A stretch of DNA of 5,553 nucleotides from Prevotellaceae bacterium (GCA_031259655.1 JAIRLF010000139.1:1-5553), one strand, 5' to 3'; numbered from the stretch's first letter, positions 1 through 5,368 are shown. Made by a program: numbers and translations. Notes: generated by a model from the sequence alone, not told the origin.

Positions 1-73
1 ATATTCCATAACTGCTCTTTCCCATAAGGGATTCGCCGCTCAATTTTAACAGTAATCTCTGATACTTAACCAT
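1..73 (-). CDS. pyrH: UMP kinase (PyrH), N-terminal 24 codons, truncated by window edge
   Basis: UMP kinase phosphorylates UMP to UDP with ATP in the cytoplasm, an essential step of pyrimidine nucleotide synthesis. The minus-strand frame from the ATG at 73 begins MVKYQRLLLKLSGESLMGKS and continues to SYGI at the window edge. The LLKLSGESLMG stretch is the conserved phosphate-binding start of bacterial PyrH (amino-acid kinase fold). The start is chosen because PyrH proteins normally begin two to four residues before the K-R-x-L-L-K-L-S-G-E block and because a good promoter lies at 106-138. No clear Shine-Dalgarno sequence is present. The gene follows the eroded lipid operon on the same strand but has its own promoter, so it is probably an independent unit. 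Only the N-terminus is visible, but the match is characteristic. Confidence 0.9.
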   Translation of the reverse strand, partial: MVKYQRLLLKLSGESLMGKSSYGI

Positions 74-105
74 ATATTTCGTCGTACATCATAAAATTTC
101 AATTT

Positions 106-138
106 GCAAAAGTAAAAAAACTTTATTGTATCAACAAA
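106..138 (-). promoter_or_regulatory. Bacteroidota-type promoter of pyrH
   Basis: On the minus strand there is TTTG at 138-135, a 20-bp spacer, and TACTTTTGC at 114-106, a full match to the Bacteroidota -33/-7 consensus (TTTG, then TAnnTTTG). Transcription would start near position 100, leaving a leader of roughly 25 nt before the pyrH ATG at 73. An imperfectly spaced inverted repeat, GTATCA (128-133) with TGATAC (145-150), overlaps the -33 region and could be an operator, but nothing else supports that. Confidence 0.65.
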
Positions 139-198
139 AAAATATGATACCTGAAAAATGTCCGGCAGGGTTTCAATAAGAAGAGGTGCATGCAATTT

Positions 199-390
199 TC
201 AACGTCGATTCGACGCCGGTATTAAATGAACTTTGAACGTTCTCGGAAATCGCGGCAGACTTTCGCGAGTTGCGCCGGTCTGTTGCACGTGATGCGGCAG
301 GTTGTCGAATTGTGCGTCTGTAGCCATGTCTTTAACCAATGAATCAACTTGTATGATAAAGCAGAGGGTTTTCTTGTCTCTAATTCTCAA
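199..390 (-). pseudogene. 63-codon open frame after the carrier protein; possible 3-hydroxyacyl-ACP dehydratase remnant
   Basis: This frame would start at a TTG (390-388) overlapping the TGA stop of the carrier protein gene (TTGA), and ends at 199. Its first ~28 residues include CFIIQVDSLVKDMATDAQF. That resembles the start of FabZ/FabA-like hotdog dehydratases, in which a P-P-F-x-M-V-D-x-L-V block is followed by a D/T-rich turn. The expected prolines are missing and so is the later catalytic region. The second half, rich in Arg and Pro (about residues 33-63), matches nothing I recognise, and the DNA from about 200 to 310 is richer in GC than its flanks. A dehydratase is a common companion of ketosynthase and carrier protein in such operons, so a decayed dehydratase is the best guess. 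It could also be a chance open frame. Confidence 0.3.
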
Positions 391-587
391 TTAATATTTT
401 TGTTTATATAATCATACAAATTTTCGACAAGGGCAAACACATCTGCCACGTCTAAACTGTCGGTATCAAGAGTGTCGGTATCAAGAGTATCATTGATATT
501 CGCATCGGGAACAAACTTCGATGCGTCGACTTCAAATTCTTCGCCTGAGGCTTCGTTTACTTTATTTGTCAGTTCTGTTCTATCCAT
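387..587 (-). CDS. Acyl carrier protein, degenerate: internal duplication and probable loss of helix III
   Basis: Acyl carrier proteins carry growing acyl chains on a phosphopantetheine arm attached to a serine in a D-S-L motif. This 66-residue frame has the acidic composition of the family, the N-terminal pattern MDRTELTNKVNE...EFEVD and the attachment motif D43-S44-L45 followed by DVADVFALVE. Bacteroidota carrier proteins of this type usually have about 80-85 residues. Here residue ~55 (ALVE) runs straight into NLYDYINKNIN, which looks like the final helix, so the second loop and helix III, about 18-20 residues, appear to be missing in frame. In addition the five-residue unit TLDTD occurs twice (residues 34-43), encoded by a perfect 15-bp duplication directly before the serine. 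The gene lies 23 nt after the ketosynthase remnant. A working carrier protein is doubtful. The family assignment is fairly safe. Confidence 0.75.
   Translation of the reverse strand: MDRTELTNKVNEASGEEFEVDASKFVPDANINDTLDTDTLDTDSLDVADVFALVENLYDYINKNIN
458..488. repeat. Perfect 15-bp tandem duplication inside the carrier protein gene
   Basis: The 15-bp unit GTCGGTATCAAGAGT occurs at 459-473 and again, without a mismatch, at 474-488. The match extends one further base to the left. On the coding strand it adds five codons (Thr-Leu-Asp-Thr-Asp) just before the phosphopantetheine serine without changing the frame. The identity of the two copies, third codon positions included, suggests a recent slippage event. 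Confidence 0.95.
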
Positions 588-610
588 TGATGTTTATGTA
601 TTACAATTTA

Positions 611-754
611 TTATTTAATATTCTTGACAATAAGTGTAGAATTGGTTCCGCCGAAACCAAACGAGTTCGACAAGAACGCGTCAAAACTTTTATTTACTTT
701 TTCGGCGGGGATATTCATATTTCCCATTCCTGTGATTACTATTCTTCGTTTCAT
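611..754 (-). pseudogene. Beta-ketoacyl-ACP synthase (FabF-like) remnant, N- and C-terminal ends fused in frame
   Basis: A 47-residue frame runs from the ATG at 754 to the TAA at 611. It starts MKRRIVITGMG, the typical first strand of FabF/KAS II condensing enzymes, and ends SFDAFLSNSFGFGGTNSTLIVKNIK (split here: SFDAFLSNSF, then GFGGTNSTLIVKNIK), the typical last ~25 residues with the glycine-rich GFGGTN turn. The family normally has about 400-420 residues. Everything between, including the catalytic cysteine and both catalytic histidines, is gone, so it cannot condense acyl chains. The junction falls around residues 11-13 and keeps the frame. The ATG overlaps the stop of the upstream acyltransferase gene (ATGA at 754-751), which shows the intact ancestor was translationally coupled to it. 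The carrier protein gene follows after 23 nt. A chimaeric assembly is possible but would have to preserve the frame by chance. Confidence 0.85.
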
Positions 755-2148
755 TTTTTGTTTTTCAGTAATTTGTCCAAAGTTTCGCGGATACGTGTTC
801 TGATACTGAACAAATCCTCCAGTTTGCCTGCTTTTCGAAGATTATAAAACCGGCACATAGACTTGAATTTCTTCCACGATTTTTCGTAATCGACTGTAAG
901 GATGAACATAAATGGCAAACAAACCAAGTATGCCAAAGCTATCAGGAATGAATCGGTGATTGAGCATACGGTGAAAAAGAGGATGATGTTTAATAACGGG
1001 ATAGTTACTATCACGCTAAGTACTAACGAAATTGTTCCGTGCAACATTATGTCTTCTATTCGGCGGTTTATCAATTTCGGCGGATATGTGACTAATAATG
1101 TGGATATAAACGAGAGAAGATAAAGCGGAAACAACACGACAAATAAAAATGCGACGAATATGATATGTATAAGCGATGGTTTTCGTTCGAACAATTTGTC
1201 GAGGATTTTAAACTCTTTTATTTTACTGTTCAAAAAAGCGGCGTCGTCGTAAACCTGTTGTATTTCGGGTTCTCCGGAGGTTTTCAATGCGTCCAAGCGT
1301 TCGAAAAACTGTTTATCCGACAACAGTTTTTCCGGAAGTTTGTCGGGGTCGAAACCGTTGTCTCGGGCGTATTGGATTCCGTATGTGTTTCGGAGGAAAT
1401 CTATTGCTTCATAGTTGTCCAAATCGGTGATATTAAGCATCAGTTCGGCAACGCGGCTTCTGATTATTTCGTTTACTTCGCGCTGAACCGTCCGCCGTTT
1501 TTCTTTATACGCTTCGTAATAAGGTTTTAATGAGACAGGTTTGCCGAACTTGATAAGTATGTCTTCGCGGATGTTCGCGTAATCCGAATAGTGATTGCAC
1601 GAAGGCACGATAAAGACTTCTTTCTCGAAATTGCTTCGCTCCGCCGCTTCGAAAGCAAGACGAAGATATCCGTACGAAAATTTGCCTAACCATCTCTTAT
1701 CCTGATGTCCGGCTTCGGGATATATGATGACGACTCCATTGTTCAACAGTTCGTGATATGTTTTCAAAAACGTATCGCCATTGTTCGCCAAACTGCTTAT
1801 TCCCTGATACATTAATCGAAAAGCCGGCATTATTCCGATTCCTCGAAAAATAGTTCCAAAGACGGGAAATTCGAAAGCGTCGGCGCGTGCAATCGCTCTG
1901 AGTTTCCTTCTTCCATGCGTGTTGATTGCCAAAACCAGCGCTAATGCGTCGTTCAGACCGTTCTGATGGTCGGACACAACCATCAATGGCACATCTTTCA
2001 ATATGTTTTCTTTATCAACATAATAAATCTTCCGGTAATATACCGAATGGGCGATTCGTACATGCAGTTTGAACAGTCTGTATAAGATTCCTTTCCGCCC
2101 GCTTGGATATTTGACTTTCTGGTCCTCTGCCCATAAACGCTGTTTCAT
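751..2148 (-). CDS. Lysophospholipid/glycerolipid acyltransferase (PlsC-like, HX5D type) with C-terminal membrane domain
   Basis: This 465-residue protein probably moves an acyl chain from acyl-ACP or acyl-CoA to a lipid or glycolipid acceptor at the inner face of the cytoplasmic membrane. The N-terminal half carries the acyltransferase blocks in order: H61-QNGLN-D67 (His and Asp five residues apart, as in DHAPAT-like members, rather than the classical HX4D); FRGIGIMPAFR at 101-111; YPEAGH at 143-148 in place of the classical F-P-E-G-T/S; and VPSCNHYSDY at 181-190, followed by KFGKPVSL. Residues ~210-320 are mostly charged and probably helical. Hydrophobic segments lie at about 326-352, 370-395 and 398-418, then a basic tail. 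The ATG at 2148 fits a promoter at 2198-2228. No Shine-Dalgarno sequence is visible. It is the first gene of an operon with the ketosynthase remnant (4-bp overlap) and carrier protein, and the only apparently intact member. The acceptor and pathway cannot be read from the sequence. Flexirubin/aryl-polyene-like or outer-membrane lipid synthesis is plausible. Confidence 0.85.
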   Translation of the reverse strand: MKQRLWAEDQKVKYPSGRKGILYRLFKLHVRIAHSVYYRKIYYVDKENILKDVPLMVVSDHQNGLNDALALVLAINTHGRRKLRAIARADAFEFPVFGTIFRGIGIMPAFRLMYQGISSLANNGDTFLKTYHELLNNGVVIIYPEAGHQDKRWLGKFSYGYLRLAFEAAERSNFEKEVFIVPSCNHYSDYANIREDILIKFGKPVSLKPYYEAYKEKRRTVQREVNEIIRSRVAELMLNITDLDNYEAIDFLRNTYGIQYARDNGFDPDKLPEKLLSDKQFFERLDALKTSGEPEIQQVYDDAAFLNSKIKEFKILDKLFERKPSLIHIIFVAFLFVVLFPLYLLSFISTLLVTYPPKLINRRIEDIMLHGTISLVLSVIVTIPLLNIILFFTVCSITDSFLIALAYLVCLPFMFILTVDYEKSWKKFKSMCRFYNLRKAGKLEDLFSIRTRIRETLDKLLKNKK

Positions 2149-2197
2149 GTTATGTTATGTTTTTATAGTACATTAATTAATTAAAGATTTCGGAGTA

Positions 2198-2228
2198 CAA
2201 AAGTAGAAAAGAAAACTAACAACACAAA
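2198..2228 (-). promoter_or_regulatory. Bacteroidota-type promoter of the acyltransferase operon
   Basis: On the minus strand TTTG (2228-2225) is followed by a 19-bp spacer and TACTTTTG (2205-2198), a full consensus match. Transcription should start near 2191, giving a leader of about 43 nt that includes the TTAATTAATTAA stretch. An A8/T6 tract (2226-2239) overlaps the -33 element and could act as a bent upstream element. The good promoter suggests that the operon is still transcribed although its second and third genes are damaged. Confidence 0.65.
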
Positions 2229-2330
2229 AAAAATTTTTTCGGCGTTTTTAAATTGCTAAATCACAAACCGTAACTCGCCTGTTAATGTCTCTACAAATCG
2301 ACGCCTTCGACGAAGTCCCCCGACATTTAA
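2229..2330. other. Intergenic stretch with no recognised feature beyond the promoter A/T tract
   Basis: Between the acyltransferase promoter and the repeat-rich region I see an A8/T6 tract at its edge and a short run around 2298-2316 (CGACGCCTTCGACG) that is partly self-complementary. No open frame here has family signatures, and I find no RNA gene. Confidence 0.4.
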
Positions 2331-2395
2331 CCGCAAAGAACGCAACGGCATACGCAAAGAACGCAAAGGTTTTAATATACGGTCAAAACTTTGCG
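2331..2395. repeat. CGCAAAGAACGCAA direct repeats followed by a hairpin
   Basis: The 14-bp unit CGCAAAGAACGCAA is present at 2332-2345 and 2353-2366 with a period of 21 bp. The second copy runs into a hairpin: CGCAAAGGTTTT (2362-2373) pairs with AAAACTTTGCG (2385-2395), with one bulged base and an 11-nt loop. This looks like a dispersed non-coding repeat rather than a gene. Confidence 0.8.
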
Positions 2396-2414
2396 AAGAA
2401 ACTTTGCAGCGTTC

Positions 2415-2527
2415 GTTCCGGAGTTCCGGAATGTTTCCTGAGGCTGAAAGCCTTATTATCAACAGCGTAGGGCAACGCCGGCAACGCCCTACGAAACGAA
2501 CGCCTCTCTCCATAGCCCTGAAAGGGC
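2415..2527. repeat. Series of short hairpins, two with identical GAA loops
   Basis: The stretch begins with two adjacent copies of GTTCCGGA (2415-2422, 2423-2430). Three hairpins follow: AGGCT-GAA-AGCCT (2441-2453); CGTAGGGC (2466-2473) pairing perfectly with GCCCTACG (2486-2493) around a 12-nt loop that contains GCCGGC; and GCCCT-GAA-AGGGC (2515-2527). The first and third have the same three-base loop but different stems, so structure rather than sequence seems to be kept. It is either a family of palindromic intergenic elements or folded RNA. Confidence 0.75.
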
Positions 2528-2676
2528 GTAATCGCATTGCCACTGTTGCGTACGCCTTTGTTGCATCCGAGCAAGGAGGGCGTATGCGATACGCCCCTAC
2601 CGGCGTACACCGGTGTGGTTGTCATTGTAGGGGCGTATTGCATACGCCCTTGTTGCATTGGATTACGCCCTTTCAG
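2518..2676. repeat. Nested inverted repeat with self-palindromic inner arms
   Basis: The outer arms CTGAAAGGGCGTAATC (2518-2533) and GATTACGCCCTTTCAG (2661-2676) are perfect 16-bp inverted copies. The inner arms (2578-2600 and 2627-2649, 23 bp each) are inverted copies with a single mismatch. Each inner arm is itself a hairpin: GGGCGTAT and ATACGCCC around a 3-nt loop. The 26-bp centre (2601-2626) contains the palindrome CACCGGTG. With two further mismatches the inner arms extend to 2571 and 2656. No open frame inside has family signatures. A small non-autonomous palindromic element (REP- or MITE-like) is the likeliest reading, and no target-site duplication is evident. Confidence 0.85.
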
Positions 2677-2689
2677 TACCTGTAAGGGT

Positions 2690-2708
2690 TGAACTACTAC
2701 GTAGTTCA
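2690..2708 (-). terminator. 8-bp perfect hairpin just after the cytochrome c biogenesis gene
   Basis: TGAACTAC (2690-2697) pairs perfectly with GTAGTTCA (2701-2708) around the loop TAC, ten bases beyond the TAA of the cytochrome c biogenesis gene. Its position suits a transcription terminator or a 3'-end stabilising hairpin. The stem is AT-rich and no T-tract follows on the minus strand, so intrinsic termination is only a possibility. Confidence 0.4.
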
Positions 2709-2718
2709 GAAGAGGAAA

Positions 2719-5130
2719 TTATTTTTTGCTTCGGCTTTTTACGGCAAGCAGAACAATAATCAGTACAACAAACAGGAGATACACAAAGAAATTGTCCATA
2801 GAGTCGGTCTGTCCGTACGAATGCATACCGCTAAGAAAATAGTTCACGCCAAAATACGTCATCAGCACCGAAGCAAAAGCGACAATCGAAGTTAAGTTAA
2901 ATAACCGGACATTGTCCCAGCGTTTTACCAATCTTAGATGTAGGACGATGGCATAGACAATCACCGTCGCCAGCGCCCATGTTTCCTTAGCGTCCCAGCC
3001 CCAATATCGTCCCCACGAAACATTTGCCCATACTGCGCCGAGAAAAGTTCCTGTTGTCATTAAAGCCAGTCCGATAATCAACGACATTTCGTTGATGATG
3101 CTGAGTTCCTTTACTCGTCCTGTCAGTTGAGCGTTTTTTGAATGTAAGGAGAGGATTACAAGGTTTGTAAGCCCTATCAGGCACGAAATACCCATAAAGC
3201 CATAAGCCGCCACAATCACAGCGACATGAAACATCAGCCACGGCGATTTCAAAACCGGAACTAAAGGATTGATTTCCGGGTCCATCCAGTTCAACCCCGA
3301 CACAAATAAAACGATGCCGGCGAAAATGGTTGCAAGAGCAAAAGCAATCGCACTCCGCCGCGCAAAGAACATGCCTGCCGATACCATTGCCCACGAAACA
3401 TAAACCATAGTTTCGTAGGAGTTGCTCCATGGCGCGCGACCGGCGATGTACCAGCGCATCCCCATGCCGAAAGTGTGGAAAAGAAAGAGCGCCGATATGC
3501 CTGTCCCCAATGCAATTATAATCCCCGTTTGCCATTTTCGACGGCGGAAAAGCCGCAGGAACGAGAACACAAGCAGCAATCCGCCCAGCGAAAGATAACC
3601 GATTTTGCTCCACCGGAAAAATTCCAGCCGGTTATATTCGACTTCTGCGACAAGACGTTTCGGATTGACGTCTACCGTGTTGTTCCGTTTTTGTTGATAC
3701 GTTGCGATAAGGTTCAACACTTTATCGGCTTCGGACCAGTCGCCTGTCTTCATTCCCTGCTGTAAGGTTTCGGAATACCAAATCATTGCATTGGCGACAA
3801 AGGCGGAATCCTGCCCCGAAAACGACGAAAGGTCATCACCCGAAGCGTACCATTGTTTTCTGGGGTCGTTTTCTTTTGGGAACAAATTAAGCAGTTGGTA
3901 ATTGAAAATTTGATGGATGATGTTTACCTGTTCATCAAGTTTTATCAGGTCTTTATCGAAACGGTTTCTGTCGGCAGGCGGTTTATTGTATGCTGTTTCG
4001 AGTTTTTCCTGCAACTTGTAATTTCCGTTAGCATCAAATATCTCAATGTAGGCGCATTGTTTTGGCGAGAGGTTGAAAAACATCGCCAAATCTTCGTTCG
4101 GCAATGCTATGAGCGGTATTCGCGCCCACATTTCGGGTAAGGCGATGAGGCTGAGTAGAAACCTGTCGGAGTCTAACTTCCCTATTACGGTTGATTTGTG
4201 GACTTTTCGCAATATCTCCGATGAGAATGTGTTTATCGGCATTACTCTCCCGTTGGACGACAATAGCGGAAGCGCGCCGAATTTCTTTGCGTGTTCTTCC
4301 GGTACGGCGAATTTCTGCACGGCGTCGAACATTGACGTCGTCTGTTGCGCCTGCAAGGATGTGGCAAACGAACCGGCGGTTAAGAGTACGAGGGTTGCGG
4401 TTAAGTGTTTTGCCGCTGTTCTCAGTTCTTTCAATTGCCGGCTCAACTGCCGGAAACGTGAATTGCGCCCGAAAAGGCAAAGCAGAAACCCGATTGTCAG
4501 CAGGATATAACCTGCGTAAGTTACATTTCGCCCGGCAACATCCTTTTTTACCGACAATACGGTTCCCAACTCGTCTTTGTCGTATGATGATTGAAAAAAT
4601 CTGTATCCTTTTACATCCAAGACATTATTCATGAAAATCCGTTCTTCGCGCGTTTTACCGTCTACGTGTACCAATACTTTGCTTTCGAAAGATGAAGGAC
4701 TTGAGGAGCCCGGATAACGGGTAAGGGTGAATTTCAATAGTTTCATGTCGAAAGGCAGGACGTGGTTTGTCGTATGTCCTTTGGATGTCAATACGGTCAT
4801 TTTGTTCTCCGTTTCGCCTTCCCGAATATGTAATATTCCTTCTATACTAAACAGATATGATATCATCGCACCGGTAAGAATCACAACAAAGGCGGAATGA
4901 AGCGTCAAGAAACCCCATTTGCGCCGCCTGAGTAGCCTGCGTTCGATGATAATGGCTACGAAGTTTACTACCATACAGAATTGTAATAAGAAAAACACCG
5001 GCGAATAATATACCAACATTTTCGCTATATGCGTTCCATAATATTTTTCGATGAATGTGGCGGCAGCTAAAACAATGACGTAAATGATTAATAATACAAT
5101 GGTTGTAACGTACGACGATGCTGTTTTCAT
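2719..5130 (-). CDS. ccsA: Fused ResB-CcsA cytochrome c synthase (CcsBA type), system II
   Basis: This inner-membrane protein of 803 residues exports haem and attaches it to CXXCH motifs of c-type cytochromes outside the cytoplasm. The N-terminal ResB-like part has membrane segments at about 9-27, 39-61 and 78-96, an external domain (~100-200) and a segment at ~205-221. A hydrophobic stretch at ~243-258 ending SLQAQQ leads to a long external region (~262-505). The CcsA part has about eight membrane segments from ~510 and the haem-binding WWD motif (W701-ANVSWGRYWGWDAKETW-718). H78, H635, H731 and H770 fit the two membrane and two external histidines of CcsBA enzymes. The ATG at 5130 is preferred over the in-frame TTG at 5160 because it follows AAAGGA by 6 nt and the TTG lies inside the -7 element. 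It ends at 2719. It seems to be a single-gene unit with no cytochrome gene beside it. The sequence looks intact. Confidence 0.92.
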   Translation of the reverse strand: MKTASSYVTTIVLLIIYVIVLAAATFIEKYYGTHIAKMLVYYSPVFFLLQFCMVVNFVAIIIERRLLRRRKWGFLTLHSAFVVILTGAMISYLFSIEGILHIREGETENKMTVLTSKGHTTNHVLPFDMKLLKFTLTRYPGSSSPSSFESKVLVHVDGKTREERIFMNNVLDVKGYRFFQSSYDKDELGTVLSVKKDVAGRNVTYAGYILLTIGFLLCLFGRNSRFRQLSRQLKELRTAAKHLTATLVLLTAGSFATSLQAQQTTSMFDAVQKFAVPEEHAKKFGALPLLSSNGRVMPINTFSSEILRKVHKSTVIGKLDSDRFLLSLIALPEMWARIPLIALPNEDLAMFFNLSPKQCAYIEIFDANGNYKLQEKLETAYNKPPADRNRFDKDLIKLDEQVNIIHQIFNYQLLNLFPKENDPRKQWYASGDDLSSFSGQDSAFVANAMIWYSETLQQGMKTGDWSEADKVLNLIATYQQKRNNTVDVNPKRLVAEVEYNRLEFFRWSKIGYLSLGGLLLVFSFLRLFRRRKWQTGIIIALGTGISALFLFHTFGMGMRWYIAGRAPWSNSYETMVYVSWAMVSAGMFFARRSAIAFALATIFAGIVLFVSGLNWMDPEINPLVPVLKSPWLMFHVAVIVAAYGFMGISCLIGLTNLVILSLHSKNAQLTGRVKELSIINEMSLIIGLALMTTGTFLGAVWANVSWGRYWGWDAKETWALATVIVYAIVLHLRLVKRWDNVRLFNLTSIVAFASVLMTYFGVNYFLSGMHSYGQTDSMDNFFVYLLFVVLIIVLLAVKSRSKK

Positions 5131-5142
5131 TTCTATTCCTTT
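5131..5142 (-). promoter_or_regulatory. Ribosome binding site deciding the start of the cytochrome c biogenesis gene
   Basis: AAAGGA at 5142-5137 on the minus strand lies six bases before the ATG at 5130-5128. It is the best Shine-Dalgarno match in the window and favours this ATG over the upstream TTG at 5160. Confidence 0.6.
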
Positions 5143-5156
5143 AATTAATTTAAAGC

Positions 5157-5165
5157 GCAAAGATA
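5157..5165 (-). promoter_or_regulatory. -7 element (TATCTTTGC) of the cytochrome c biogenesis gene
   Basis: TATCTTTGC at 5165-5157 matches the Bacteroidota -7 consensus TAnnTTTGC. Transcription would start near 5150, leaving a leader of about 20 nt. At the expected -33 position (about 5185-5189) there is no TTG, so the promoter may be weak or need an activator. The 21-bp repeats at 5197-5259 begin just upstream of that missing element. Confidence 0.5.
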
Positions 5166-5196
5166 TAATTTTATTCGCGAATTACGCTTAAAAACT

Positions 5197-5259
5197 ACAA
5201 GATCGTGTTCGGGTACGACAAGATTGTGTTCGGGCATGACAAGATCGTGTTCGGAACAT
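5197..5259. repeat. Three tandem copies of a 21-bp repeat upstream of the cytochrome c biogenesis promoter
   Basis: Copies lie at 5197-5217, 5218-5238 and 5239-5259. All share ACAAGAT(C/T)GTGTTCGG, and the last 4-5 bases vary. The period is exactly 21 bp, close to two helical turns, so all copies face the same side of the DNA. A 25-codon minus-strand frame (5195-5272) reads through them as repeated PNTIL, but a 21-bp period repeats in every frame and no family is recognisable. An array of protein-binding sites or a dispersed simple repeat is more likely. Confidence 0.9.
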
Positions 5260-5275
5260 GTGCTATATTCATTCA

Positions 5276-5313
5276 ATTCACCTGATTAAATGTGAATCCG
5301 CTGGAAATAGCGG
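5276..5313. other. Two adjacent small hairpins downstream of hsdM
   Basis: ATTCAC (5276-5281) pairs with GTGAAT (5292-5297) around a 10-nt loop, and CCGCT (5298-5302) pairs with AGCGG (5309-5313) around a 6-nt loop, immediately next to it. They could end hsdM transcription, but neither is followed by a T-tract on the minus strand. The rest of 5143-5368 shows no further gene with certainty. Confidence 0.4.
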
Positions 5314-5368
5314 TAATAATAATTGACTCATAATTCGATAATTGGAGTTCTGAATTTTGAGCTTCCTG

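Noticed and set aside
902..1693. Open frames opposite or overlapping the acyltransferase gene
   Set aside because: They are shadows with no family features, whereas the acyltransferase frame has ordered family motifs.
2256..2685. Open frames of 61-95 codons on both strands across the repeat-rich spacer
   Set aside because: They overlap each other, follow palindromic repeats and show no domain or initiation signal. They are by-products of non-coding repeats.
3853..4634. Plus- and minus-strand open frames within the cytochrome c biogenesis gene
   Set aside because: They are shadows of a strongly supported gene with its catalytic motifs in another frame.
5131..5160. TTG at 5160 as the start of the cytochrome c biogenesis gene (ten extra residues)
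   Set aside because: It lies within the -7 promoter element and has no ribosome binding site. The ATG at 5130 has AAAGGA at the right distance.
5197..5259. CRISPR array
   Set aside because: The three 21-bp copies are directly adjacent, with no spacers, and no cas genes are near.
5195..5272. 25-codon frame encoding PNTIL repeats, and an overlapping EHDLV repeat frame
   Set aside because: A repeat with a period divisible by three keeps several frames open. There is no family match, and the frames overlap promoter upstream DNA.
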